DNA of 64,000 nucleotides from Corynebacterium sp. sy039 (GCF_007904105.1 NZ_CP042325.1:62001-126000); one strand, 5' to 3'; positions 8,945-17,684 are shown, numbered from the stretch's first letter. Notes: generated from the sequence alone by a model not told the origin. A program made the numbers and translations.

Positions 8945-8985
8945 TTCTATAGCTGTTGACAAAAAATTTTCAACAGCTATAGAAT
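8945..8985 (+). promoter_or_regulatory. Palindrome over a promoter upstream of the hicAB remnant
   Basis: A perfect 15-bp inverted repeat (8945-8959 and 8970-8984; TTCTATAGCTGTTGA and its complement) overlaps a good promoter. TTGACA lies at 8956-8961 and TAGAAT at 8980-8985, with an 18-bp spacer. HicB-type antitoxins bind palindromes over their own promoters, so this is the probable autoregulatory operator of the degraded hicAB pair directly downstream. Confidence 0.65.
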
Positions 8986-8991
8986 CCGTGA

Positions 8992-9184
8992 GCGACGAAG
9001 CGAAAAGAAATCCTTAAAACAATCCAAAACCACGCCAAAAAAGACACAACAAGAAATACGAATCATCGAAGGCGCAAACCACACAAGAATCTGGGTCGGA
9101 GAAAAATACACAACCCTCGCACGTCACACAGAAATCCCGAATAACGATGCAAAAAGCATTTACAAGCAGCTAGGAATCAACTAA
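8992..9184 (+). pseudogene. hicA: hicA-type toxin, degraded
   Basis: The C-terminal part reads in one frame to the stop at 9182-9184: IRIIEGANHTRIWVGEKY...ARHTEIP...IYKQLGI. This matches the HicA fold, including the catalytic-type His of the G-x-N/S-H motif. The expected N-terminal part (KRKEILKTIQNHAKK) lies in a different frame from about 8998 to 9045, with the shift at the A6 run near 9046. The likely start codon is ACG at 8995 rather than ATG. HicA is an mRNA interferase. Two defects, lost start and frameshift, indicate a dead gene, unless the run is a sequencing error. Confidence 0.7.
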
Positions 9185-9186
9185 CC

Positions 9187-9566
9187 ATGAACACTTTTCA
9201 CGTCACCGCAACGCTCAATGAAAACTGGTGGAGTCTCCGTGTAAAAGAAGAACCTGGCATCATCACACAAGCACGACGCCTCGACGAAATCCCGGATGTA
9301 ATCAAAGATGCACTCACACTCTTTCCTGAACTCACCGACGACCCACAGAATGCGGTAATACATGTCGATTATCTAATGAGGATTTAGCTTTTGCTGCAGA
9401 GGCACGCAAGCTCAATGAAAAAGCTCACGAACTTTCTGTGCAAGCATCTGCCGCTATGCACAGTGCGGCTCAGGATTTATCAAAGCAGGGTTTTACCTTG
9501 CGGGATATTGGCGCCTTGCTTGGGGTGTCTCATCAGCGCGCACAGAAACTCATTAAAAATGCATAG
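9187..9566 (+). pseudogene. hicB: hicB-type antitoxin, frameshifted
   Basis: Residues from ATG 9187 (FHVTATLNENWWSLRV...EPGIITQARRLDEIPDVIKDAL) form the partial RNase-H-like HicB domain, but the frame stops at 9385-9387. The missing C-terminal helix-turn-helix is intact one frame over, from about 9375 to the stop at 9566 (LRDIGALLGVSHQRAQKLI). A single lost base near 9373-9375 explains the break. HicB antitoxins neutralise HicA and repress the operon with this C-terminal domain. It starts 2 bp after the hicA stop. Confidence 0.75.
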
Positions 9567-9567
9567 C

Positions 9568-9610
9568 TGTTAGTTCCGTGTGAGTTGTTTATACCTAATC
9601 TGTGTTCCTA
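9568..9610. repeat. Dispersed ~43-bp repeat, copy 1
   Basis: The stretch around TAGTTCCGTGTGAGTTGT...TAATCTGTGTTC is closely similar to 58090-58131. Both copies lie just after antitoxin-type genes. Nature unknown. Confidence 0.5.
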
Positions 9611-9617
9611 TAAGCGC

Positions 9618-9645
9618 TTGCGATAATTATGCCTTGACCTATAAT
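9618..9645 (+). promoter_or_regulatory. Probable promoter of the nitroreductase gene
   Basis: TTGCGA (9618-9623) and TATAAT (9640-9645) are 16 bp apart, about 50 bp before the start codon at 9698. Confidence 0.5.
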
Positions 9646-9697
9646 TGTTGCTGCATCAATTAAATGCGTGAAGAGATAACTTGAGAAAGGCAGAGCA

Positions 9698-10276
9698 ATG
9701 TCATTGACCGTGAGTGAAGCCATTGCAAAACGTCGGGCGACGCGCAAATATACTGACCAGGTAATCACAGATGAAGTTCTCGATAAGGTGGTTCACCTTA
9801 CGCTAGAGGCACCTACTGCATTTAACGCACAACGTGCGGATTTGGTGGTTATTCGTGATCAAAAGGTAAAGGACGGCATTTTTGCTGCCTCTGGTCAGAA
9901 GCAATTGCGCGATGCTCCTGTGGTTTTGGTGACTGTCGCTCATACCGATGTGCCTAATGACCTTGTTGAACTGCTAGGCGAAGAACGAGCAGCCTATGTC
10001 AATTCTTATTATGAAAAGCTCGACGCAGCTGCTTTGCGGGAAACTGCCATGAAAGACGCAATGATTCTTGCTTCTTTTGCGCTTATTGCTGCCAGCTCTG
10101 AAGGATTGGCTACCTCACCTACTACTGGTTGGGATGAGGCAAAGGTGCTTGACGCGCTTGGTTTGGGTGGGCGTACTGATCGTGGCGTTGGCATGGTCAT
10201 TGCGATGGGCTATCCTGCTGAAACGCCGGAACACCCTGGTCGTGCCGCTAATCGACGCATTGACGATTCTTACTAA
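9698..10276 (+). CDS. Nitroreductase family protein
   Basis: A 192-residue protein of the FMN-dependent nitroreductase family, close to the usual length of about 200. The N-terminal RRATRKYTD (Arg-rich FMN phosphate contact), the following helix EAPTAFNAQ and the C-terminal GVGMVIAMGYPAE segment are typical. Such enzymes use NAD(P)H to reduce nitro groups, quinones or similar acceptors in the cytoplasm; the substrate here is unknown. GAGAAAGG precedes the start. It converges with the next gene, overlapping its stop by 4 bp. Confidence 0.85.
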   Translation: MSLTVSEAIAKRRATRKYTDQVITDEVLDKVVHLTLEAPTAFNAQRADLVVIRDQKVKDGIFAASGQKQLRDAPVVLVTVAHTDVPNDLVELLGEERAAYVNSYYEKLDAAALRETAMKDAMILASFALIAASSEGLATSPTTGWDEAKVLDALGLGGRTDRGVGMVIAMGYPAETPEHPGRAANRRIDDSY

Positions 10277-11277
10277 GAATCCTTTACTTTTGCGTTGCGC
10301 ATTCGTCCTGCGATGCCGAGTGGATCGTTGATGAGGCGGTCGAGCGCTACTGCTCGTGCCGCTGCGCGAGCATTATCTAAATGCGTGGGGATAACGCGCA
10401 ATTCCACCTCTTTTTTATAAGAGTGCTTAATGCTATGCCCAACTTTGCGGGCATCGGTTTGTTGTGCAAAAGCGGAACCAGCTAACACGATGGTGTCTGG
10501 TTTTGTTTCTTTAGCCAGTGCGACGGCTATCGCCCCAAGAGCGACGCGAGAATCTGTTTTTGCAACGTCAAGGCGATACACCCCGTCGGTGGTAAGGATT
10601 GCTGCACCATTAGAATCATCGACATAGAACAAGAGCACTTTGTCTTTCTTTTCTGGCGACTGTAATTGTTGCTCTGCGCCAGCAATGGCGGTGATAACGC
10701 TGGTGATTGTAATAGGAATAGCAAATTGATTATGCAGGTAATTGCTGATATCTACTCGATCCCACCCCAAATTAGGTGCAGTTACTAACCCATCAGCATT
10801 GACTGTTCCAGATGTGGCAATGCCCAGATTAGCCAGTGGTAAGCCAATGCCTTCAATAATCCCATGAATATGGGGCGTTAAGTGTGTAATAAACTCTTTG
10901 GGATGAATCTGCGCAACAGTAATATCGACAAACTTTTCGCGCAGCACCTGACCACGGATATTATAGGCGCCAATATATGTGGAATGCGTACCCACAGCTA
11001 TACCGATTTGTACCCAAGGCGAAGTATTCAATTGGATGGGAATGGTGGGTCGCCCTGGGCCTGCAATTGTCGATAGGTCATGACGTTCTTTGATCAGTTG
11101 TGCGTCGATAAGCGCCTTGATGGCACGAGTGACAGTCGGTTGGGACTTTTGTGAAAGTTTAACGATTGTTTGTCTGGTGACGGGCTGCTGCAGGCGGGTG
11201 ATATGCATACAGACCGCTGCGGGGGTTTGCGGTCGCGCGAAAGCGGGCGTACTTGCGACGGTAAACTTGTTACGCAT
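10273..11277 (-). CDS. ROK-family transcriptional regulator
   Basis: About 334 residues. A winged helix-turn-helix at the N-terminus (VTRQTIVKLSQKSQPTVTRAIKALIDAQLI) is followed by an ROK (actin-like ATPase) domain with LGIATSGTVNADG and a degenerate second half (LVLAGSAFAQQTDAR). ROK repressors respond to sugars or sugar phosphates. The classical zinc-binding Cys motif of NagC/Mlc is not seen, so the ligand cannot be guessed. I chose ATG 11277 over the TTG at 11295. The upstream region faces the divergent DUF885 gene and contains a dyad that may be the operator. Confidence 0.8.
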   Translation of the reverse strand: MRNKFTVASTPAFARPQTPAAVCMHITRLQQPVTRQTIVKLSQKSQPTVTRAIKALIDAQLIKERHDLSTIAGPGRPTIPIQLNTSPWVQIGIAVGTHSTYIGAYNIRGQVLREKFVDITVAQIHPKEFITHLTPHIHGIIEGIGLPLANLGIATSGTVNADGLVTAPNLGWDRVDISNYLHNQFAIPITITSVITAIAGAEQQLQSPEKKDKVLLFYVDDSNGAAILTTDGVYRLDVAKTDSRVALGAIAVALAKETKPDTIVLAGSAFAQQTDARKVGHSIKHSYKKEVELRVIPTHLDNARAAARAVALDRLINDPLGIAGRMRNAKVKDS

Positions 11278-11352
11278 AAAAACAGAATAAGTCAAATAGA
11301 CTGGATAGTCTAAATTGTGGTCAATTTTTGCCCCAAAAAGGAAGGAAGAAAC

Positions 11353-11380
11353 CCTAAGTTATAGACAGATTTGTCTTAGG
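11353..11380. promoter_or_regulatory. Extended dyad between ROK regulator and DUF885 gene
   Basis: CCTAAG (11353-11358) with CTTAGG (11375-11380) encloses AGACA-gatt-TGTCT (11363-11376). It is well placed to be an operator shared by the two divergent genes. A second short dyad, GGCTA-aac-TAGCC, lies at about 11443-11455, a few bases before the DUF885 start. Confidence 0.4.
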
Positions 11381-11459
11381 TGGGCGTCGGTAAGCATGAA
11401 AAGATAAGCGCTGACCGTGGGGTGGTTATTAAGCCCCAAAGTGGCTAAACTAGCCAACT

Positions 11460-13124
11460 ATGACTTCTCGACGACAGTCCCCCAGAACCCCATCCCTGCT
11501 CGACGCTTCTTGCGATTCCTACATTCACGATCTTGCGCAATTATCGCCAACTCAAGCAACTGCCTGGGGAATCGAAGGGTACGAAGACAAACTTCAAGAT
11601 TTTTCCCCGCAATACTGGGAAAATATCGCTGACCGCACTCGCGAGATGATCGCAGACGTCGATGCCCTCGACGACTGCACCGACGAAAGCGACGACGAAG
11701 ACGACTTTGACGACGTAGATATTGTCACCGCACAGGTACTACATGATCGCCTTTGCCTCGAACTATCCTTGCACCACAACGGGGAATACCTCCAGCTGCT
11801 CAATAATATCGCCTCCCCAGTGCAAGAAATCCGCGATACTTTCATGCTCATGCCGCAGGACACACCAGAACAACAAGAGGCAATAGCAGCACGACTTAGC
11901 CACGTTGATAAAGCATTGGCGGGATACCGCGAGTCTTTGGCTTTGGCGGCCTCCCAAGGAAAAGTCGCCCCACAACGCCAAGTAGATGCAGTCATGCGCC
12001 AATGCAAAGAACTAGCCGATTCTGATTCCATGCTGGAAAACCTTGGTTTGGCTGCTGATCATAGCGCAGTGTTGGCAGCCAAAGAGGCATTTGGCACTAT
12101 GGCTGAGTGGCTTGCAGAGAATCTTGCTCCCCAAGCTCCTAGCGACGATGCAGTAGGTCGAGAGCGCTACCAGCGATTTAGCCACCAATTTGTCGGCGAA
12201 ATTGTCGATCTCGACGAGGCCTACACCTGGGGATTGGCGCAATTAGAGGAAATAATTGCGCAACAGCAAAAAATTGCTACTCAACTCTATGGCGCAGGTA
12301 CCAGCGTGCGCGAAGCAATGAAAAAGCTCAATAATGAGCCGCGCTATACCATTCACGGTACGGACAAGCTCCAAGAGTGGATGCAAAAAACTGCCGACGA
12401 CACCATTGCGGCATTAGACGGCGTACATTTTGATATTGCACAACCAATCCGCACAATTCAGGCACGCATTGACCCCGCAGGCACCGGTGGTATTTTCTAT
12501 ACTCCACCGAGCAATGATTTTTCACGCCCAGGTCAAATGTGGTGGTCGGTTCCTGCTGGTCAAGAGGTTTTTCACACGTGGCAGGAATTAACCACTGTGT
12601 ACCACGAGTCGGTTCCTGGACATCATTTACAATGTGGTGCAGCGATTGTCGAACGCGATAACCTCAACTTATGGCGACGCATTGGTTGCTGGAACTCAGG
12701 TCATGGCGAAGGTTGGGCGTTATATGCCGAAGCGCTCATGGAAGAATTGGGCTACCACGATGACCCAGGCACTCGCATGGGCTTATTAGATGCTCAACGA
12801 TTGCGAGCAGCGCGCGTGGTGCTTGACATTGGGATTCATTTAGGCAAGAAAAACCCTGAGGGTACTGATGTGTGGGATGCCACTTATGCCAAGCATTTCT
12901 TGCGCGAAAACTCTGCTATGGATGACGCAAATCTTGCCTTTGAGCTGGATAGATACCTAGGCTGGCCGGGTCAGGCACCATCCTATGCGCTAGGGCAGCG
13001 CCTGTGGCAGCAGCTGCGCGACGACGCTCTGGCCCAAGGTCAAGACCTCAAAGGTTTCCACTCGCGCGCTTTGGCATTGGGCTCAATTCCGATGTCTATT
13101 TTGCGAGCTCAGCTCTTGGACTAA
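11460..13124 (+). CDS. DUF885 family zinc metallopeptidase-like protein
   Basis: A 554-residue protein matching the DUF885 family in length and motifs. The metal-binding signature VYHESVPGHHLQ sits near residue 385, followed by a downstream EGWALYAE glutamate motif. Members are probable zinc carboxypeptidases/dipeptidases related to M32-type enzymes. No signal peptide, so cytoplasmic. A very acidic stretch (residues about 60-90, many Asp/Glu) is unusual. The substrate is not predictable. Confidence 0.88.
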   Translation: MTSRRQSPRTPSLLDASCDSYIHDLAQLSPTQATAWGIEGYEDKLQDFSPQYWENIADRTREMIADVDALDDCTDESDDEDDFDDVDIVTAQVLHDRLCLELSLHHNGEYLQLLNNIASPVQEIRDTFMLMPQDTPEQQEAIAARLSHVDKALAGYRESLALAASQGKVAPQRQVDAVMRQCKELADSDSMLENLGLAADHSAVLAAKEAFGTMAEWLAENLAPQAPSDDAVGRERYQRFSHQFVGEIVDLDEAYTWGLAQLEEIIAQQQKIATQLYGAGTSVREAMKKLNNEPRYTIHGTDKLQEWMQKTADDTIAALDGVHFDIAQPIRTIQARIDPAGTGGIFYTPPSNDFSRPGQMWWSVPAGQEVFHTWQELTTVYHESVPGHHLQCGAAIVERDNLNLWRRIGCWNSGHGEGWALYAEALMEELGYHDDPGTRMGLLDAQRLRAARVVLDIGIHLGKKNPEGTDVWDATYAKHFLRENSAMDDANLAFELDRYLGWPGQAPSYALGQRLWQQLRDDALAQGQDLKGFHSRALALGSIPMSILRAQLLD

Positions 13125-13129
13125 GCGGA

Positions 13130-13504
13130 TTAAGCCGCAAAACTAAGCAGAATGAGAGCCAGTAGGGGCAGAGTTCCTTGTTTGATTGCTGCTGAACGCT
13201 TATCAGGTGCAGTAGCAAAAAGTAACAGAGCAGCAGCAAACATGGAACCGGTGCCAGCACCAATGAGGGCTATTGCTGCTGGTCGCGTTATGGTCCACAA
13301 AACTAAGCCGACGATTGTGACAATAGCAAGCATGAGGTTATAAAACCCTTGATTGAATGCCATTTCTTTGGTTGCATGTGCTTGTTGTTCGCTCATGCCA
13401 AATACTGCTCGTCCTTTACCTAACCACGCAAAAGACTCTAAATAGAAAATAAAGATATGGAGGATTGCTGCAAGGGCAGCAGTGATGAATAGTGCGATAG
13501 TCAT
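13130..13504 (-). CDS. DUF1304 family membrane protein
   Basis: A 124-residue protein with four membrane segments. The conserved HIFIFYLESF and the GMSEQQA...NQGFYNLMLA motifs identify DUF1304. The role is unknown in the family. It is divergent from an OhrR-type regulator across 48 bp, which suggests peroxide- or thiol-responsive control. It converges with the DUF885 gene, ending 6 bp from it. Confidence 0.85.
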   Translation of the reverse strand: MTIALFITAALAAILHIFIFYLESFAWLGKGRAVFGMSEQQAHATKEMAFNQGFYNLMLAIVTIVGLVLWTITRPAAIALIGAGTGSMFAAALLLFATAPDKRSAAIKQGTLPLLALILLSFAA

Positions 13505-13528
13505 GGTATTCTCTCCTTGTATTTTTTA

Positions 13529-13540
13529 ATTGCGTACAAT
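13529..13540. promoter_or_regulatory. Probable OhrR-type operator/promoter
   Basis: ATTG-CGTA-CAAT (13529-13540) is an inverted repeat overlapping TACAAT (13535-13540), a -10 element for the regulator gene. It sits centrally between the divergent DUF1304 and OhrR-type genes. Confidence 0.45.
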
Positions 13541-13552
13541 ATGATTGCATAT

Positions 13553-13984
13553 ATGGCTCAAGAAATGCAACTAGATAAGCACATCTGTTTCCAGCTCTAC
13601 ACAGGCTCTCGCCTCATGCAAAGAATGTATCGCCCATACTTGGAAGAATGGGGCATTACCTATGTGCAATACCTGGTGCTGGTGTGCCTTTGGGAACAAG
13701 ATGGGCAAAGCATAGGGGAGCTTTCCACACCATTAGACCTTGACTCTGGTACCTTGTCACCGCTGCTCAAACGCATGGAAACAGCAGGGCTGGTAACCAG
13801 AGAACATAATCCTAAGGATTATCGCAAAGTGCATTTCTTTTTAACGTCGAAAAGCACAGCAATGGAAGCCGAAGCAAAACAGATGTATGCACAAGTAGCA
13901 GCGTCATTAGGATTGGATGATGCTGATCTACACGCCCTACACGCCATCATGGCGAAAATTAATCCGAGCGCCGACGCAATATAA
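13553..13984 (+). CDS. ohrR: OhrR-type MarR-family redox regulator
   Basis: About 143 residues. The N-terminal LDKHICFQLYTGSRLMQRMYRPYL carries the single cysteine that senses organic peroxides in OhrR. The winged helix-turn-helix follows (SIGELSTPLDLDSGTLSPLLKRMETAGLVTRE). I chose ATG 13553, which would be leaderless relative to the -10 TACAAT at 13535-13540; ATG 13541 is the alternative. No ohr gene lies nearby, so the neighbouring DUF1304 gene is the likely target. Its 3' end overlaps the convergent AbrB-family gene by 26 bp. Confidence 0.82.
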   Translation: MAQEMQLDKHICFQLYTGSRLMQRMYRPYLEEWGITYVQYLVLVCLWEQDGQSIGELSTPLDLDSGTLSPLLKRMETAGLVTREHNPKDYRKVHFFLTSKSTAMEAEAKQMYAQVAASLGLDDADLHALHAIMAKINPSADAI

Positions 13985-15020
13985 GCCGTATCAGCGTAGG
14001 CAAATAACCAGCCAGTAACAGCACACATATAACACGAATAATCTGGAAGGCAATCACCACAGAACCTGCATTGCCTTCACTGGATAATGCCAGCACAGTC
14101 TCTAGTGCACCAGGACTAGTAGCCAGATACGCCTCAAAATAACTCACATCAAGCCAGCTAGTTAATGGTAGAGCAGTGGCAGCGCAACCACAGATAAGAA
14201 CCGCAATAAAAATCAAGGTTGCCGGGAGTTGTGCGGCAAAAAGTTTGAGTGCTGCTACAGATAATCCACCACCGCACATCCAACCAATTGCCATGAAGGC
14301 AACATATTGCACCAGGTATGGTGGGGTAAAGTCAATGGATAATGCCTTGCCGATAATGACAGTACATACCATAGGTCCAAGAACAGTCGGCGCTGGTAGG
14401 TGCAATAGTCGCCCGAAACGATCCCCGAAAAAGGCGATTAGCGCCATGATGAGCAACACCCACCACGCTTGGAGTGGAGGGTGCACTGCATGAGAGCTGG
14501 CACCTTGGGGGGACAATACATGGGTGATAAGCGGCAAGGAAATAGAGATAATCAGCAATCGCAAGTATTGGCTCAAAGCCACATAGCGATAATCTGCCCC
14601 TAACTCTTTAGCCAGCATGGGCATCATGGACGCACCTCCGGCGAGCATGGACAAAATAGCAGTTTCAGAGCTAATTGCGCGCTGCGCCCTAGAGAGCAAT
14701 AATCCGCCAATCACCCCAATACCAAGGGTGATAGCGGTGGTAAACAGTGCAGGCAAAATATAGGGGGTCAGCTCAACTAATGGGGTGCCAACTAGGGGAA
14801 CACCAGCCAAAATACCAATGAATCCTCGCACAAACACAAAAAACTGCTTATTCATGGTCAATTCTTGACCAGTGGATAACGCAAGTGCTCCAGAGGCAAG
14901 AATGCCCGCCAAAATCCAACCCGCAGGAATATGGAGTCGCTGAAATAACAGCCCGAACACTATCGACGCAGCAACGACAATCAGCCATCTCAACCATATG
15001 CGCTTATCTTTTGCTGCCAT
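13959..15020 (-). CDS. AbrB-family (duplicated domain) membrane protein
   Basis: About 353 residues with roughly nine to ten membrane segments in two repeated halves, each with a GASMMPM/GGGLS-type glycine-rich motif. This is typical of the AbrB/'ammonia monooxygenase' membrane family, whose transport function is unclear. ATG 15020 is preceded by GGAGGAAG. A longer start at 15035 is less likely. Confidence 0.8.
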   Translation of the reverse strand: MAAKDKRIWLRWLIVVAASIVFGLLFQRLHIPAGWILAGILASGALALSTGQELTMNKQFFVFVRGFIGILAGVPLVGTPLVELTPYILPALFTTAITLGIGVIGGLLLSRAQRAISSETAILSMLAGGASMMPMLAKELGADYRYVALSQYLRLLIISISLPLITHVLSPQGASSHAVHPPLQAWWVLLIMALIAFFGDRFGRLLHLPAPTVLGPMVCTVIIGKALSIDFTPPYLVQYVAFMAIGWMCGGGLSVAALKLFAAQLPATLIFIAVLICGCAATALPLTSWLDVSYFEAYLATSPGALETVLALSSEGNAGSVVIAFQIIRVICVLLLAGYLPTLIRLILRRRSD

Positions 15021-15123
15021 AGCCACTTCCTCCACTCATCGCGTATCTATCTCGTGTGCAATTTTATTAAAAACAAAGTACAGCGAAAACCAAACAAGCT
15101 CTCGACGATACCCAAGCAGGTCT

Positions 15124-15915
15124 ATGATAACTCTCATGGATATTGCGCAATGGATTGTTCTTATCATTGGGGCAACTGCTGCTGGATGGGTGGATGCAGT
15201 GATTGGTGGGGGAGGATTAGTCCTCATTCCGCTTATCCTCAGCGTGGTACCTGGATTTTCTTATGCCACCGCAGCAGCAACGAATAAAATGGCTGCGGTA
15301 AGTGGAACCGCCTCAGCCACATGGGCATTGGCGCGCAAAGTACCATTGGATAAGCGGTTTGCGTGCCAACTCGTACCTCTTGCATTGTTGTGTTCTGCTG
15401 GTGGTGCGTTAGTGGCAGCACAGATCAATAAGGACATCATGCGTCCCGTAGTGATTGTGTTATTGCTTTTCTCGGGAACCTTTGTGGCACTGCGCCCGCA
15501 ATTTGGGCAGCAGCGGCAGGATAATCAGGAAAAACACTCGACGCTGCGTCGAGTAGCTATTTTGGGTGTGGTAGCACTTATTGCTATGTACGACGGTGTC
15601 TTTGGGCCAGGTACCGGAATGTTTTTGATTATGAGCTTTAGTGCCATCATTGCCAAAGACTTCATGCAATCAGCAGTCCTGGCCAAAATTGTCAATACGA
15701 GTACCAACCTGGGTGCACTTGCGGTATTTATTGCAGGTGGGTATGTGATGTGGAAACTAGGGGTGGTATTGGCGTTGGCGAATATCGCCGGAGCACAATT
15801 GGGGGCACGGACGGTGCTTGGTGGGGGTACAAAACTTTTACGACGTGCGCTGCTGGTGTTGGTCGTAGTGATGAGTGCGTATCTTGCCTGGCAGCAATAC
15901 GTGGCAATGCGCTAG
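15124..15915 (+). CDS. TSUP (TauE/SafE) family membrane transporter
   Basis: About 263 residues with eight membrane helices and the signature AGWVDAVIGGGGLVLIPLIL near the N-terminus, with the related YDGVFGPGTGMFL in the second half. TSUP proteins export sulfite, sulfoacetate or other organosulfur anions; the substrate is unknown here. ATG 15124 has AGCAGG close upstream; ATG 15136 is possible. The first 42 residues of the longer open frame are not part of the family and were left out. Confidence 0.85.
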   Translation: MITLMDIAQWIVLIIGATAAGWVDAVIGGGGLVLIPLILSVVPGFSYATAAATNKMAAVSGTASATWALARKVPLDKRFACQLVPLALLCSAGGALVAAQINKDIMRPVVIVLLLFSGTFVALRPQFGQQRQDNQEKHSTLRRVAILGVVALIAMYDGVFGPGTGMFLIMSFSAIIAKDFMQSAVLAKIVNTSTNLGALAVFIAGGYVMWKLGVVLALANIAGAQLGARTVLGGGTKLLRRALLVLVVVMSAYLAWQQYVAMR

Positions 15916-15917
15916 AA

Positions 15918-16268
15918 CTATCCTCTACGCGCAATGAGATTGCATAGTGCGGACAAGATAAGTGCTGCTCCGACGAAAGCTAAGAGTGCAGGGGAGAAAA
16001 TTTCTGCGTCCTCTTGTTGACTCATGCCATACCAAAGGCCACCGAGGCTAAGAATCGTGCCGACGAACAGGGAGACAAATTGTCCTCGACTATGCAGCAA
16101 CGATAATGGGAGAGTAAAGAGAGCAGCAAGAACAGAGACTACTGCTATCGGAATACCAAGCGCGCCTACGCTTCCTAGCGAAAAAACTAAGCCAACGACG
16201 ATGAGGATACCGCCGAGGAGAGCCAGGGACAGTTCCGGCCAAGGTACTCGCATTTTTCGATCACTCAT
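15918..16268 (-). CDS. Small four-helix membrane protein, unknown
   Basis: A 116-residue protein with four hydrophobic segments (for example LSLALLGGILIVVGLVFSLG and LLAFVGAALILSALCNLIA) and a charged N-terminus. I do not recognise a family. Start ATG with GAGGAGAAAAAG upstream on the minus strand. It converges 2 bp from the TSUP gene. Confidence 0.65.
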   Translation of the reverse strand: MSDRKMRVPWPELSLALLGGILIVVGLVFSLGSVGALGIPIAVVSVLAALFTLPLSLLHSRGQFVSLFVGTILSLGGLWYGMSQQEDAEIFSPALLAFVGAALILSALCNLIARRG

Positions 16269-16329
16269 CTTTTTCTCCTCATAATTGCAGGTCTATAAAC
16301 AGGTCATAAAAGAGCCTATATGACTATAT

Positions 16330-16366
16330 AAAAAGCCACTGCACGCATGAGGGCATACAGTGGCTT
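16330..16366 (-). terminator. Terminator of the PRC-barrel gene
   Basis: On the minus strand AAGCCACTG pairs with CAGTGGCTT (16358-16366 with 16333-16341), followed by a U-run (complement of AAAA at 16330-16333). Confidence 0.7.
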
Positions 16367-16394
16367 AATGGTTCTGCGCGGTTATCGCAGGATT

Positions 16395-17210
16395 TTACTT
16401 CTTAGAGTTCTTCTCAACGTCGTCGGTGAACTCTACGCGCTCCTTGCGAACTTCCTCAGAGTAACGTGCAGTGTCCTGAACCTGAGTCTTTTCAAGAGAG
16501 ATCTTCTCTACAGGAACAGTTTCTTTCTGAACAGTAACACGCTCTTCGTGAAGGATAACAGAAGCCTCGTCCTCACCGATCTTGCCGTTGTAGTTAGCAG
16601 CATCCTCAGCAGAGATTGGCTCGCGCTTAACCTGAACCTCTTCACGAGTAACAGGAACTTCACCAGTCTCAGTCTCAGTAACAACGTACTTGCGGATACG
16701 AGCCTCACCGGACTGTACGCGATCCTTGTTCACAGTAAGCTGCTCTTCAGAACGAACAATACTGTCATCACCGGTGGTTGCAGCGGTACGCTCAGTAGCT
16801 GCAGCAGTCTCGGTGTTTGCAGTCTGACCAGCGAAAGTTGCCTGCTCAGTGGTGTGAGTAGTGGTGGTGTTCTCAGCAGAGTAAGACTCAACATCTTCGA
16901 TAGACTCTAGACCGTAGTGAGCGTAGAGTTCTTTCTGCTCTTGTGGGTTAAGGCCCTTCTCGGAGTCAAGAGATGGAGCATCCTTGATGCGATCCTTGCT
17001 GAAAGCTAGGTGAAGCTCGTCGCCATTAAGACGGTGACCACGTAGTGGAACAAGGCTGCTGCTCAAACCGAATAGACCGTGGTTAACCTCAACGAAAGTT
17101 GGCTGACCGGTCTTGTCGTCAACGAAAATTTCCTTTACGCCACCGAGCTTGTCGCCAGCTTTGTCGTAAGCGGTTGCGTCGAATAGTGCTTTAACGCTCT
17201 TCTTAGTCAT
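16395..17210 (-). CDS. PRC-barrel and DUF2382 domain stress protein
   Basis: 271 residues. Residues about 5-75 form a PRC-barrel (YDKAGDKLGGVKEIFVDDKTG...FVEVNHGLFGL). Residues about 150-260 form a DUF2382/YsnF-type domain rich in charged beta-strand repeats (VPVTREEVQVKREPI, EERVTVQKETVPVEK). A Thr/Ala-rich linker joins them. Family members are often stress-induced, including in dehydration and general stress, but the molecular role is unknown. A long, AT-rich upstream region of about 470 bp contains a 16-bp tandem repeat that may serve in its regulation. Confidence 0.85.
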   Translation of the reverse strand: MTKKSVKALFDATAYDKAGDKLGGVKEIFVDDKTGQPTFVEVNHGLFGLSSSLVPLRGHRLNGDELHLAFSKDRIKDAPSLDSEKGLNPQEQKELYAHYGLESIEDVESYSAENTTTTHTTEQATFAGQTANTETAAATERTAATTGDDSIVRSEEQLTVNKDRVQSGEARIRKYVVTETETGEVPVTREEVQVKREPISAEDAANYNGKIGEDEASVILHEERVTVQKETVPVEKISLEKTQVQDTARYSEEVRKERVEFTDDVEKNSKK

Positions 17211-17684
17211 GATAAGTTGATTCCTTCCTGAATCTTTTTGTTCTAACTTTGTTCTGTCTCATTCTCTACAGTCATTGCCACTTGCATAGTGTGCACGTTG
17301 CATAGTGTGCACGACCTTTATGAGACGATAATTCAACCTTGCGCACTCACTCGGAACCTGTAACTTGTTCTGCTCAAGTGCACTACAACCGAGTGTATGG
17401 GCAGCTCACGGGCATTGCTAACTGTAGAATGACAGAAATAGGTTAATTATATAAGTTCGTAACCATGTGGTTTTGCTACCAAAAATATGCCCATTTTAGG
17501 TGTCTCATCAGTAGCTTGTCTGGATACGCGCATGGCGGAAATTTCGCAGAAATATGTGCGATATAACGGTTATGTAACTATATGATTGACCTAGTTTTTG
17601 GGAGTCTTTTTAGGCTCTCGACGGTCATTTTTGGCCACATGACTAACCCAAAAAAGAAACCACATAAGAAACAGGAGTGAGCAA
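17211..17684. other. 474-bp intergenic region with 16-bp tandem repeat
   Basis: TTGCATAGTGTGCACG occurs twice head to tail (17282-17297 and 17298-17313). GTGCAC within it is palindromic, so each copy could be a regulator site for the PRC-barrel gene on the minus strand. Downstream there is an AT-rich block with TATATAAG (about 17448). I see no convincing gene here; the open frames are short and in shadow. Confidence 0.5.
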
